Assembly (NCBI RefSeq): GCF_019583405.1
Contig: NZ_SZUU01000003.1
Coordinates: 1-64,000 of the forward strand
Length of the DNA: 64,000 nucleotides
DNA from: Bacteroides fragilis
Lineage (GTDB): Bacteria > Bacteroidota > Bacteroidia > Bacteroidales > Bacteroidaceae
Direction of reading: 5' to 3'
Of the stretch, positions 1 through 8,028 are shown in pieces (the stretch's first letter is position 1; every line of letters begins with the position of its first letter). The notes below the pieces were generated by a model. The model searched no databases, was not told where the DNA came from, and worked only from the letters and a program-made list of their open reading frames with translations. The position numbers and the translations under genes were made by a program.

Positions 1-99
1 AATTTTTAGTGATCAAAAACAGGATATGGGCACGTAAAAAGAGTTAAGGAAAGTGAAGCATCTTCGATGCTGGGGTGGGATATACTAAATTACCTAAAA

Positions 100-127
100 T
101 TGTGCCGCGCAAATTTGCGCGCCACAA
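100..127. repeat. 28-bp near-perfect palindrome upstream of the GH110 gene
   Basis: Arms TTGTG-C-CGCGCAAA and TTTGCGCG-C-CACAA are complementary except for one C-C mismatch and have no loop. It lies 31 bp upstream of the -7 box of the GH110 gene. It could be a regulator site or the terminator of a gene left of the window. On the minus strand it is followed by TTTTAGG, on the plus strand by A-rich sequence. Confidence 0.5.
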
Positions 128-157
128 CAAAAAAATGGAAGAATCGGAAAATGAATG

Positions 158-165
158 TATATTTG
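158..165 (+). promoter_or_regulatory. Bacteroides -7 box of the GH110 gene
   Basis: TATATTTG matches the Bacteroides sigma-ABfr -7 consensus TAnnTTTG exactly and lies 33 bp before the start codon at 199. No clear -33 TTTG element is visible. Confidence 0.55.
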
Positions 166-198
166 TAGCCTAATTATTAAACAGAAATTGAAAAAACT

Positions 199-1986
199 AT
201 GAAGACAATCCTACTCTTTACTCTGAGTCTGCTGCTCTCTTTATCCGTGTCGGATGTTTGTGCACAAGAACGTGTTTACGACATTTCCCAGTTTGGCTTG
301 AAAGCCAATAGTAAGAAAAACGCATCACCTGTTGTGCGTAAGGCCATAGCTAAGATTAAAGCTGAATGCCGTAATGGTGAAGAAGTGGTACTTCGTTTTC
401 CTGCCGGACGCTACAATTTTCATGAAAACGGTTCGGATGTACGCGAATATTATATATCCAATCACGATCAGGACAATCCCAAAAAGGTGGGCATTGCCTT
501 GGAGGATATGAAGAACCTGACTATTGACGGACAAGGTTCCGAGTTTGTATTTTATGGAAGGATGATTCCGGTTTCTTTGCTCCGTTCGGAGAATTGCGTA
601 TTGAAGAACTTTAGTATTGATTTTGAACAGCCTCATATTGCTCAGGTGCAAGTGATAGAGAATGATCCGGAAAAAGGAATCACTTTTGAACCTGCATCGT
701 GGGTGGATTATCGTATAAGTAAGGATTCTGTATTTGAAGGACTGGGTGAAGGCTGGACAATGCGATACTCTTGGGGAATTGCTTTCGATGGTAAAACAAA
801 ACATGTCGTATACAACACCAGTGATATCGGTTGTCCTACCAAAGGAGCTTTCGAAGTGGCTCCCCGCCGTATCTGTTCTCCGAAATGGAAAGACGCGCGT
901 CTGGTGCCGGGCACGGTAGTAGCCATGCGTGGATGGGGACGTCCTACTCCCGGTATTTTCATGTCACATGACATTAATACTTCTTTGCTTAATGTCAAAG
1001 TGCATTATGCGGAAGGCATGGGACTTTTGGCACAGCTTTGCGAAGATATTACACTCGATGGTTTCGGGGTTTGTCTGAAAGGCGATAATGATCCTCGTTA
1101 TTTCACAACGCAGGCAGATGCCACTCACTTCTCCGGATGTAAGGGAAAGATTATTTCGAAGAATGGCCTGTACGAAGGAATGATGGATGACGCCATTAAT
1201 GTACACGGAACTTATCTGAAAGTAATCAAGCGGGTAGATGATCATACGTTGATAGGACGCTATATGCACGATCAGTCCTGGGGGTTCGAATGGGGACGTC
1301 CGGGGGATGATGTTCAGTTTGTACGTTCTGAAACGATGGAGCTGATTGGCAATCAAAACCAGATTACTGCAATTCGTCCTTATGATAAAAATGAAATATC
1401 GGGAGCCCGTGAGTTCAGCATAACTTTTAAAGACCCTGTTGATCCGGCTATTAATGAAAAAAGTGGTTTTGGGATTGAAAACCTGACATGGACTCCTGAA
1501 GTGCTGTTTGCCGGCAATACGATTCGCAATAACCGTGCTCGCGGTACACTGTTCAGCACTCCTAAAAAAACAGTGGTAGAAGACAATCTGTTTGATCATA
1601 CCTCCGGTACGGCTATTTTATTGTGTGGCGATTGTAATGGCTGGTTCGAGACAGGTGCTTGTCGTGATGTTACCATTCGCCGCAATCGTTTTATCAATGC
1701 GCTTACCAACATGTTCCAGTTTACCAATGCAATTATCTCTATTTATCCTGAAATACCTAATTTGAAGGATCAACAGAAGTATTTTCATGGTGGAAAAGAC
1801 GGAGGTATTGTGATTGAGGACAATGAATTCGATACATTTGATGCACCGATTCTTTATGCAAAGTCCGTAGACGGGTTGATATTTCGCAACAATGTGATTA
1901 AAACCAATACAGAATTTAAGCCTTTCCACTGGAATAAAAACCGTTTCTTACTTGAACGGGTAACAAACGTGAAGATTTCAGAGTAA
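199..1986 (+). CDS. glaB: GH110 alpha-1,3-galactosidase, secreted
   Basis: This 595-residue protein resembles the GH110 alpha-1,3-galactosidases of Bacteroides (the FragB/GlaB subgroup), which remove terminal alpha-1,3-linked galactose from host glycans. A signal peptide covers about residues 1-22, ending VCAQ. The rest has the short Asn/Gly-rich repeats of a right-handed parallel beta-helix (for example around NNRARG and RRNRFIN), as expected for the family. Length is normal. It begins an apparent plus-strand transcript with the next gene 31 bp downstream. The subgroup is from memory of family sequences; the GH110 call is fairly secure, the symbol less so. Confidence 0.8.
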   Translation: MKTILLFTLSLLLSLSVSDVCAQERVYDISQFGLKANSKKNASPVVRKAIAKIKAECRNGEEVVLRFPAGRYNFHENGSDVREYYISNHDQDNPKKVGIALEDMKNLTIDGQGSEFVFYGRMIPVSLLRSENCVLKNFSIDFEQPHIAQVQVIENDPEKGITFEPASWVDYRISKDSVFEGLGEGWTMRYSWGIAFDGKTKHVVYNTSDIGCPTKGAFEVAPRRICSPKWKDARLVPGTVVAMRGWGRPTPGIFMSHDINTSLLNVKVHYAEGMGLLAQLCEDITLDGFGVCLKGDNDPRYFTTQADATHFSGCKGKIISKNGLYEGMMDDAINVHGTYLKVIKRVDDHTLIGRYMHDQSWGFEWGRPGDDVQFVRSETMELIGNQNQITAIRPYDKNEISGAREFSITFKDPVDPAINEKSGFGIENLTWTPEVLFAGNTIRNNRARGTLFSTPKKTVVEDNLFDHTSGTAILLCGDCNGWFETGACRDVTIRRNRFINALTNMFQFTNAIISIYPEIPNLKDQQKYFHGGKDGGIVIEDNEFDTFDAPILYAKSVDGLIFRNNVIKTNTEFKPFHWNKNRFLLERVTNVKISE

Positions 1987-2017
1987 AGTCGGGACTCTGT
2001 AAAATACTTATAAACGT

Positions 2018-3172
2018 ATGAAGAGAATTTTATTATCCCTTTTAATCTGTTTCCCTATACTTCTTTGGGCGCAGGAAGACAATAGTAAATATTTGGCTGG
2101 TGCAGTGCCGGTTGTTAATGGAAAGGTCATCTTTACAGAACATATTCAGGCTCCCAGGTTATCAAAACAACAAGTTTATGATGTATTGTTGAAGTGGGCC
2201 GAGAAACGTTTTGCACCTTCAAAAGGACAAAAGGGCAGGGTTGCCTATTTTGATAAGGAAAGAGGGCAGATTGCATGTCTGGGTGAAGAATATCTTCAAC
2301 TATCTGCAACCAACAGTTTCTTTTTGGATCGTGCTACCATCAAATATCGATTGGTGATGAACTGTCTGGATGGATCTTGCAAGATGGAGATGTACAACAT
2401 TTCTTATTTTCATGGTGACAATAAAGAAATGGAGGCCGAAGACTGGATAACAGATGAGGCGGGATTGAATAAAGCCAAAACAAAAGTGGTTGCCAAGTAT
2501 GGAAAACTCCGTATCAAAACAATCGATCTGTTTGATGACCTGACGGAAAAGGCAGCGAAGGCGTTGGGAGGAACGGAAGCGCTGGTTCCTCTCATAGCCA
2601 AAGAACCTAAAGTTGTTCCGGGAGAGTTTAGCCGGGAAATTCCGGGGGGTGCTGCGGACGGTTCCATGGCAGGCTACAGACGCATCTCTGCGGATAAGAT
2701 CCCGGGCAATATCATTAAGATGCTTTCTGAGGACTGGATGCTGATTACAGCCGGTACGGAAGAAAAATATAACATGATGACGGCAAGTTGGGGCGGATTG
2801 GGATATCTTTATAATAAACCGGTTTCGTTTTGTTTCATTTATCCTACGCGTTATACTTATCAGTTGATGGAAAAGAATGACACATATACTATCAGCTTTT
2901 ATACGGAAGCTTATCGGGATGCTCTGAAATATTGCGGAAGCCATAGTGGAGGAGATGCTGATAAGGTGAAAGGTGCCGGACTGACTCCTCTCACTACTCC
3001 TTCGGGCAGTAAAGCTTTCTCGGAAGCATGGATGATTATAGAATGCAAAAAAATGCTCTCCCAGCCGATTGCTTCCGGTGCTTTTGATAGTCCGGAATTG
3101 AAAGGAGAATGGAAGGATAAACCTTTGCACAAGATGTATATCGGTGAGATAATCAATGTGTGGATCAAGTAA
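2018..3172 (+). CDS. Secreted DUF4468 plus flavin-reductase-like fusion protein
   Basis: A 384-residue protein with a signal peptide (about 1-18, LLWAQ). Residues about 45-130 resemble DUF4468, a domain common in exported Bacteroidetes proteins. Residues about 225-384 resemble a flavin-reductase-like split barrel (SEDWMLITAG, MMTASWGGLGYLYNKP, FCFIYPTRYT, FSEAWMIIECK). The reductase domain normally occurs as a separate cytoplasmic protein of about 170-190 residues, so a version with an export signal is unusual. No NAD(P)H partner is visible nearby. The N-terminal domain call is less certain than the C-terminal one. Substrate is unknown. Confidence 0.7.
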   Translation: MKRILLSLLICFPILLWAQEDNSKYLAGAVPVVNGKVIFTEHIQAPRLSKQQVYDVLLKWAEKRFAPSKGQKGRVAYFDKERGQIACLGEEYLQLSATNSFFLDRATIKYRLVMNCLDGSCKMEMYNISYFHGDNKEMEAEDWITDEAGLNKAKTKVVAKYGKLRIKTIDLFDDLTEKAAKALGGTEALVPLIAKEPKVVPGEFSREIPGGAADGSMAGYRRISADKIPGNIIKMLSEDWMLITAGTEEKYNMMTASWGGLGYLYNKPVSFCFIYPTRYTYQLMEKNDTYTISFYTEAYRDALKYCGSHSGGDADKVKGAGLTPLTTPSGSKAFSEAWMIIECKKMLSQPIASGAFDSPELKGEWKDKPLHKMYIGEIINVWIK

Positions 3173-3184
3173 AGCAATTAATTA

Positions 3185-3212
3185 TTGATAAGTATCAATC
3201 CCTACTTATCAA
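3185..3212. terminator. Perfect inverted repeat between the fusion gene and truA
   Basis: TTGATAAGTA and TACTTATCAA form a perfect 10-bp stem with an 8-nt loop, starting 13 bp after the stop at 3172 and ending 9 bp before the truA -7 box. It is AT-rich with no U run, so it may be a weak terminator or an operator for truA. Confidence 0.4.
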
Positions 3213-3221
3213 TTAAAGCAG

Positions 3222-3229
3222 TATCTTTG
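3222..3229 (+). promoter_or_regulatory. -7 box of truA
   Basis: TATCTTTG fits TAnnTTTG exactly and ends 15 bp before the first possible start codon of truA, implying a very short leader. Confidence 0.6.
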
Positions 3230-3243
3230 CACGCAAAAACCAA

Positions 3244-4011
3244 GTGAACGGAATGAGCGTGCAAAGATATTTTATTTATTTGGCCTATGATGGCACCCAT
3301 TATCATGGATGGCAGATTCAGCCTAACGGTATCAGTATACAGGAATGCCTGATGAAGGCACTTGCCACTTTTTTACGGAGAGATACGGAAGTGATTGGAG
3401 CGGGACGGACAGATGCCGGGGTACATGCTTCGCTGATGGTTGCCCACTTCGATTACGAAGGAGAGGTGCTGGATACGGATAAGGTAGCCGAGAAGTTGAA
3501 TCGTCTTTTACCTCAGGATATTTCAGTCTATAAAGTTTGCCGGGTAAGGCCGGACGCACATGCGCGGTTTGATGCGACAGCCCGTACTTATAAATATTAT
3601 ATCACTACCGTAAAGTATCCTTTTAATCGCCAGTATCGTTACCGGATACACAATCCGCTCGACTTTCAGAAGATGAACGAGGCTGCTCTGACCTTGTTTC
3701 ATTATACGGATTTTACCAGTTTCAGTAAATTGCATACGGATGTAAAGACCAACATCTGCAAGATTATGCATGCCGAATGGACACAGGAGGATGAATATAC
3801 CTGGGTATTTACCATTCAGGCCGACCGTTTCTTGCGCAACATGGTACGTGCTATCGTCGGTACTTTATTGGAAGTAGGCAGAGGTAAGTTGTCCGTAGAT
3901 GGCTTCCGTAGAATAATCGAGCAACAAGACCGTTGTAAAGCCGGAACCTCTGCTCCCGGCAATGCGCTTTTCTTGGTGAATGTAGAATATCCTCAGGATA
4001 TATTTGAGTAA
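3244..4011 (+). CDS. truA: tRNA pseudouridine(38-40) synthase TruA
   Basis: TruA converts U38-U40 of the tRNA anticodon stem to pseudouridine. The catalytic aspartate lies in [11 protein letters not shown] at about residues 53-63, and the conserved [14 protein letters not shown] and [18 protein letters not shown] segments are present. Length (255) is normal. The start may be GTG at 3244 or ATG at 3253 ([14 protein letters not shown]); the ATG fits the family better. The last codons are the prophage attachment site: the left junction gives ATA TTT GAG TAA, and the host sequence beyond the right junction gives GAA TGA, so the protein is identical with or without the phage. Confidence 0.95.
   Translation: MNGMSVQRYFIYLAYDGTHYHGWQIQPNGISIQECLMKALATFLRRDTEVIGAGRTDAGVHASLMVAHFDYEGEVLDTDKVAEKLNRLLPQDISVYKVCRVRPDAHARFDATARTYKYYITTVKYPFNRQYRYRIHNPLDFQKMNEAALTLFHYTDFTSFSKLHTDVKTNICKIMHAEWTQEDEYTWVFTIQADRFLRNMVRAIVGTLLEVGRGKLSVDGFRRIIEQQDRCKAGTSAPGNALFLVNVEYPQDIFE
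3986..4007 (+). repeat. attL core, 22 bp, in the 3' end of truA
   Basis: The 22 bases beginning AATATCCTCAGG and ending ATATTTGA recur exactly at 37174-37195. They cover the codons for the last residues of TruA. The direct repeats bracket all phage genes. Confidence 0.9.
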
Positions 4012-4140
4012 AATGTGATTTGTTTAGTTAATGTATTGTATATAAGTGTATTGTGTATAGTCGTTTGTGTGAAAAAGTTGTTTTATAAAAAAAATAATAC
4101 CGTTTATGGCGGTTTATAGTGGGTATTGATTATATTTGTG

Positions 4141-4178
4141 GTGCAAATTTGGTGCAAATTTATTGCCCTAATTTGCAC
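4141..4178. promoter_or_regulatory. Repeated GTGCAAATT sites by attL, likely integrase arm sites
   Basis: GTGCAAATT occurs at 4141-4149 and 4152-4160, and inverted at 4170-4178. The 19 bases 4141-4159 recur exactly at 37100-37118 near attR. Placement just inside both attachment cores fits arm-type sites bound by the integrase N-terminus. They also lie directly upstream of the integrase start, so autoregulation is possible. Confidence 0.6.
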
Positions 4179-4204
4179 CAAACTTCTAATATATATATTA
4201 CTAT

Positions 4205-5464
4205 ATGGCAAAAACTAATTTTTATCTCGATACTCGACGTCCTAAAAAAAATGGGACCTTCCCTATAAAGATTAACGTTCGGCATAATGGCAAATTCCTT
4301 GTTAGTACTGATTTTAATGCAACACCTAATGAGTGGACGGGATCAGAATACGTTAGAGGGGCGGAAAATTACAGAGCAAAAAACATTGCAGTGCGTAATT
4401 TGAAAAATAAAGTAGATACTTTCCTTATTCTTTTAGAGGAGAAAGGGAAACTGAAAGCTATCAGCGATAAGAAACTAAAAGAACAAATAGAAAGTCTACT
4501 CAAAAATCAGGCTCCTGTAGAAAAGAGGTTTATAGACTATTTAGATGATTTTGTGGCTACAAAAGAGAAGGAAAATACGATTAAGTTGTATTTAGAGACT
4601 AAAAATAGAATTACTAACTTTGATGAAAATTGCACATTTGATACAATAACCCGAAAATGGTTGGAAGGCTTTGACAAATGGATGATATGCAATAATTTGA
4701 AGGTAAACTCTCGTGCGGCACATCTGAGAAACATTCGTGCTGTATTTAATTATGCTATCGACAATGATGAAACGACGCTTTATCCTTTTAGAAAATTTAA
4801 AATAGCCAGAGAGGGAACTCGCAAACGTTCTCTCTCTGTTGAGCAGTTGGTAACTCTACGTGATTTCAATTGTACAAACCAAGCAAAAGAGTATAGAGAT
4901 ATGTTTATGCTAATGGTCTATCTTATAGGTATTAACGGTATTGATTTGTTTGATGCCAAGCCTCCAATAAATGGGCGAATAGAATATAGACGAAAGAAAA
5001 CAGGTAGATTGTATTCGATAAAAGTGGAGCCCGAAGCAATGGAGATCATAAATAGATATGCTGGCAAAAGGTATCTAATAAATACTGCAGAGGTCTACGG
5101 CGGAAATTATAAAAGCTATATGGCTACTATGGGAAGAAATCTTCGATCAATCGGGATGATACAGCAAGAAGATGATAAAAGAAAAAGAACAGGAGAACCG
5201 TTATTCCCAGAAATCACGACGTATTGGGCTCGCCATACATGGGCGACCATAGCGGCAGGCTTGGATATACCCAAAGAAACCATTTCCGAAGCGTTAGGGC
5301 ATGAAATAGGCTCTTCGGTGACATCTATCTATATTGATTTCAATAGGCAGAAGGTTGATGATGCAAATAGGAAAGTAATTGATTATATTAATAGCGTTGG
5401 AGGCTGGATGCGGTTGAATCAGATAATAGGTAGCATAGCGGGATTATTTAATGATCTAAGGTAG
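4205..5464 (+). CDS. int: Tyrosine site-specific integrase
   Basis: A 419-residue phage integrase with an N-terminal arm-binding region (about 1-90), a SAM-like core-binding domain (about 105-200) and a catalytic domain (about 210-400). Visible catalytic elements are R343 in YWARHTW, H366 in LGHE, a beta-hairpin lysine in YRRKKTG and nucleophile Y376 in TSIYIDF. The usual box I arginine is absent: residues about 240-248 read LIGINGIDL. This recalls the CTnDOT integrase, which also lacks it; R in EYRDMF just upstream could substitute. The position usually His in HxxR is Tyr. It lies next to attL, pointing into the phage. Confidence 0.9.
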   Translation: MAKTNFYLDTRRPKKNGTFPIKINVRHNGKFLVSTDFNATPNEWTGSEYVRGAENYRAKNIAVRNLKNKVDTFLILLEEKGKLKAISDKKLKEQIESLLKNQAPVEKRFIDYLDDFVATKEKENTIKLYLETKNRITNFDENCTFDTITRKWLEGFDKWMICNNLKVNSRAAHLRNIRAVFNYAIDNDETTLYPFRKFKIAREGTRKRSLSVEQLVTLRDFNCTNQAKEYRDMFMLMVYLIGINGIDLFDAKPPINGRIEYRRKKTGRLYSIKVEPEAMEIINRYAGKRYLINTAEVYGGNYKSYMATMGRNLRSIGMIQQEDDKRKRTGEPLFPEITTYWARHTWATIAAGLDIPKETISEALGHEIGSSVTSIYIDFNRQKVDDANRKVIDYINSVGGWMRLNQIIGSIAGLFNDLR

Positions 5465-5466
5465 TA

Positions 5467-5499
5467 AATTAAAGGGGACTGAATAAGTCCCCTTTAATT
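5467..5499 (+). terminator. Terminator of the integrase gene
   Basis: AATTAAAGGGGACT and AGTCCCCTTTAATT form a perfect 14-bp stem with a 5-nt loop, starting 3 bp after the integrase stop. The symmetrical A/T flanks would let it work in both directions. Confidence 0.85.
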
Positions 5500-5564
5500 T
5501 CTTCGTATGTCGATGAAGTATTTGGAAGAGAAGAGGGTGACATAAGGACATCCTCTTACTATTT

Positions 5565-5639
5565 CTAATCTTTCATCATCTTATGCATTACGCATAGAAT
5601 ACCATAGATGACAACTGCAAATAATACTATTGCTTCCAT
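5565..5639 (-). CDS. Possible 24-residue membrane peptide
   Basis: An ATG at 5639 on the minus strand opens a 24-codon frame, MEAIVLFAVVIYGILCVMHK followed by MMKD: one hydrophobic helix with a basic C-terminus. The sequence before the start is A-rich (AAAAACAAATACAG), typical of Bacteroides translation starts. It lies in the otherwise gene-free interval 5465-5798. No homologue is recognised and translation is unproven. Confidence 0.35.
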   Translation of the reverse strand: MEAIVLFAVVIYGILCVMHKMMKD

Positions 5640-5775
5640 ATCTGTATTTGTTTTTAATAGTTATACATTACTCTTTCGAGCATTAAATATGTAACAAAGT
5701 TAGCTTGAGAGAGCTATCATTTAAAGGACAGTTCTTTTTGTGTATAATATATTAGAATATTAATTATACATTTTA

Positions 5776-5783
5776 TATCTTTG
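5776..5783 (+). promoter_or_regulatory. -7 box of the recombinase-like regulator
   Basis: TATCTTTG matches TAnnTTTG exactly. A possible TTG start at 5781 lies inside this box, so translation more likely begins at ATG 5799 or ATG 5811. Confidence 0.55.
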
Positions 5784-5798
5784 AAAAATAAAAAAACA

Positions 5799-6314
5799 AT
5801 GAGCAAAACCATGAAAATAGGATATGTGCATTTATGTAAAACGAAAGCATCACAAGAGGAAGAGCGTAAAATCATATTTCAAAAGCTGCCAAACACATCT
5901 CCAATACATATAGAAATCAATAATAAGTACAAAATGCTTTTCGATATTATAGAGCTCGCTACTCCACAAGAGAAGATAGAAATATACCTACTTTCTATTA
6001 ATAGTATTGGAAAATCATTAAATGATATAATTATTAACCTTGCCAAAATAAGAGAAAAAAAGGAAGTATCTCTATATTTTATTTTAGAAGATATAGATAC
6101 TACTAAGATTAAAATAGATAGTATCATTAAGCTATTAAAAAACATTCACCCAACTGGGGAGAAAGCGGTTGGAAGGCCATTAGGTAGCATGAAGAAATAT
6201 GAACTTTTTTGTGAATATTATCCCGAGATAAAATCAAAATCAGAACTTGCAAGGATATTAGGAGTAACTCGTGCCACAATATATAAGTATATAAGAATAA
6301 TAAACAACAAGTAA
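5799..6314 (+). CDS. Serine-recombinase-like protein lacking catalytic residues; probable DNA-binding regulator
   Basis: The layout matches a small resolvase/invertase. The N-terminal strand MKIGYVHLCK corresponds to MxxGYxRVST, LSINSIGKSLNDIIINL (about 63-79) to the LDRLGRSxxD helix, then GRPLG and a C-terminal HTH (SELARILGVTRATIYKYIR). The residues needed for chemistry are changed: the serine nucleophile is Cys, the Arg of RVS is His, and the two arginines of DRLGR are replaced by Ser/Ile and Lys. Strand exchange is therefore unlikely, while the DNA-binding part is intact. A second start at 5811 would put the Cys at residue 9, matching Ser10 of gamma-delta resolvase. The gene is convergent with the late operon. 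A regulatory role is inferred. Confidence 0.65.
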   Translation: MSKTMKIGYVHLCKTKASQEEERKIIFQKLPNTSPIHIEINNKYKMLFDIIELATPQEKIEIYLLSINSIGKSLNDIIINLAKIREKKEVSLYFILEDIDTTKIKIDSIIKLLKNIHPTGEKAVGRPLGSMKKYELFCEYYPEIKSKSELARILGVTRATIYKYIRIINNK

Positions 6315-6322
6315 TAAACAAG

Positions 6323-6351
6323 AAAAAGCCCCGACTCCTAAGAATCGAGGC
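6323..6351 (-). terminator. Terminator of the phage late operon
   Basis: On the minus strand GCCTCGATTC-TTAG-GAGTCGGGGC forms a 10-bp stem with two G-U pairs and a 4-nt loop, followed by TTTTT. It begins 6 bp after the last late gene and separates it from the convergent regulator gene. Confidence 0.85.
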
Positions 6352-6357
6352 CAGCAA

Positions 6358-6822
6358 CTACCATTCCCACAAATTATAACTCACCCCAATCCCGACATAG
6401 GGACTTGCTTTATTCCCGGAAAAACCGTATCCGGCCTGCACACCCAGCCCAAACCGCTTCCGCTTTGCCCGCTCTCTGACAAATACGGTCTGCATCTTAC
6501 TGTACACCTCTATACTATCCAGCTTGGCCCGGTAGCCCGACACATAAGCCGTATAAAGGCGGTCTTTGTAGATTTTCTGCGTAATAGGCAAATACAATGT
6601 ATCCCGGACTGTATCGCCCGGTACAGGGACGGGAACAACGAACGGGAACGAATCTACAACGCTTTCATAAACCGGAACGGGTACTGTATCCCGGATCGTA
6701 TCAATACGATTTGTGACGATCGTATCTCTGACCACTTCACCCGGTACGCGTTCCACCCTTGCCGGGCGGAACACAATAAACAGGATAAGAACTGCAATAA
6801 CGACATAAGGTAGATATTTCAT
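6358..6822 (-). CDS. Membrane-anchored DUF6808-like protein, possible spanin
   Basis: A 154-residue protein with one N-terminal membrane segment (about 3-19), then a Pro/Val/Thr-rich stretch (about 25-85, repeated RDTI/DTVRDTL), a charged helical region (about 86-122), and a C-terminal segment of alternating hydrophobic residues (LGVQAGYGFSG, PYVGIGVSYNLWEW) that looks like an outer-membrane beta-hairpin. It overlaps the endolysin gene by 4 bp (ATGA) and is last in the holin-endolysin cassette, the usual place of spanins. Bacteroides phages often have such a protein there. The spanin role is inferred from place and topology. Confidence 0.55.
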   Translation of the reverse strand: MKYLPYVVIAVLILFIVFRPARVERVPGEVVRDTIVTNRIDTIRDTVPVPVYESVVDSFPFVVPVPVPGDTVRDTLYLPITQKIYKDRLYTAYVSGYRAKLDSIEVYSKMQTVFVRERAKRKRFGLGVQAGYGFSGNKASPYVGIGVSYNLWEW

Positions 6823-7214
6823 AGCTTCAGCACTTGTTTTCTGTTTCTACCTTCACGGAATGATACGTGAACCCAACTAAAATCACGTTCGTCTATCAAT
6901 TGATCGAAAGGCAATTCCAGCCGGATGATCTCGAAGAGTTTCCGGTTTTCCTCCTTACTTCCTACCGTAATATCAGCCGCCTCGCCTATTCGGTGTTGAC
7001 TGGATGTCGCACCGTTAACGCTCCGATTGAGAATAGCACTTCGATAACCGGAACTTACCCGGATGGGCTTACCGTACTTTTCCCGAAGCGGGTCGAGAAC
7101 ATTCTCAACCAGCTTCGTTAAATTGTGAATAGCTTCGGCCGTTGGATAGTTATCGATTCCACGTGCTACGGCCGTATCGCTGTGGCTAAGTTCTTTGATT
7201 GTAAAATACTTCAT
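6819..7214 (-). CDS. Peptidase M15 family endolysin
   Basis: A 131-residue single-domain M15A peptidase, predicted to cut peptidoglycan cross-links at host lysis. Zinc ligands and catalytic residues are visible: H74 and D81 in SSQHRIGEAADI, and H116 in SWVHVSF; VSSGYRSAILNRSVNG is the conserved substrate-side segment. It has no signal peptide, so it would need the holin gene just upstream (4-bp overlap) to leave the cytoplasm. Confidence 0.9.
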   Translation of the reverse strand: MKYFTIKELSHSDTAVARGIDNYPTAEAIHNLTKLVENVLDPLREKYGKPIRVSSGYRSAILNRSVNGATSSQHRIGEAADITVGSKEENRKLFEIIRLELPFDQLIDERDFSWVHVSFREGRNRKQVLKL

Positions 7215-7669
7215 TTTGTCGCCTCCTTTTGATAATTAGTTAAAAACGGTATGTGCTTGATAAACTCGACGCTAACGACGTAATACAGAAACGATACAAC
7301 TTTATAGAACGCAGTTCCGGACGTAGCCATTAGTTTCAAATTGCGTAAAATATTCACGCCATAAAAGTAGAATATTGAGTAAGTTATAAACGATACGCAT
7401 TGTAAAGCCCCGTCCGGATTTCCTTTGTGATCGCCGATAAAATAAATAGCGGCTACAAGCAGAAAAAATACCATCGCTTCAATGATGCACCGGAATGCCT
7501 TCTTTAAACTGAAACTTTCATTATTGGCCAGTAGGCCAGCGGCCAGACCAAACAGGAAGTTAAAGAAGAAAAGAGCAACAAGACTTTTAATATCTCCGCT
7601 GATCGGGTTTAAGTAGGCTGCTAACCCGGTTAGCAAACCTACGAACAGATTTTTCATGTAGTCAATCAT
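7211..7669 (-). CDS. Phage holin family protein
   Basis: A 152-residue membrane protein with about four hydrophobic segments (residues about 7-20, 29-48, 64-82, 92-110), lying directly before the endolysin with overlapping ATGA codons. Size, topology and place fit Bacteroides phage holins, which open the inner membrane to release the endolysin. The C-terminus is charged (NYQKEATK). Confidence 0.8.
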   Translation of the reverse strand: MIDYMKNLFVGLLTGLAAYLNPISGDIKSLVALFFFNFLFGLAAGLLANNESFSLKKAFRCIIEAMVFFLLVAAIYFIGDHKGNPDGALQCVSFITYSIFYFYGVNILRNLKLMATSGTAFYKVVSFLYYVVSVEFIKHIPFLTNYQKEATK

Positions 7670-7686
7670 CGTGTTTTACTTTTGTT

Positions 7687-8025
7687 TTATTTAGTGGCTT
7701 TCTTTGAGGACACCGCCGGAGTGATCGTTTGCTTAACTTCTGCCGTGATCTGGTCAAATACTTCAAAGTGCGCTGCAACATTCTCCGACTCCGGAAGAGA
7801 CATCTGTTTGCTACCTGATTCCAACAGCAGGTATCCGATGTACCGTTGTGCAGTTACGGGCTGCTTGCCTGTAGGAGTGTCAATTTCTTCTGTGACTGTT
7901 TTATTGATTTCGCAATGAAGGCGGCTGAGATTACTGTTATTGACACTGTAGTTTACATTGTACTGATAATCTCCTGAAACGGCTTTACCGTTTACTTGAA
8001 TTGTTCTTGATTCTTCTTGAAACAT
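7687..8025 (-). CDS. Phage protein of unknown function, late operon
   Basis: A 112-residue soluble protein between the fibre gene and the holin. It has a beta-rich, Asn/Ser-rich first half (SGDYQYNVNYSVNNS) and a lysine-rich end. I recognise no domain. Place suggests a small tail accessory or fibre-associated protein. Confidence 0.6.
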   Translation of the reverse strand: MFQEESRTIQVNGKAVSGDYQYNVNYSVNNSNLSRLHCEINKTVTEEIDTPTGKQPVTAQRYIGYLLLESGSKQMSLPESENVAAHFEVFDQITAEVKQTITPAVSSKKATK

Positions 8026-8028
8026 AAT

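Noticed and set aside
2300..3130. 276-codon minus-strand frame opposite the DUF4468-reductase gene
   Set aside because: The plus-strand frame has a signal peptide and recognisable domains; this one has no domain and is a mirror of real coding sequence.
5781..5783. TTG start for the recombinase-like regulator
   Set aside because: It lies inside the TATCTTTG promoter box, so it would not be in the transcript.
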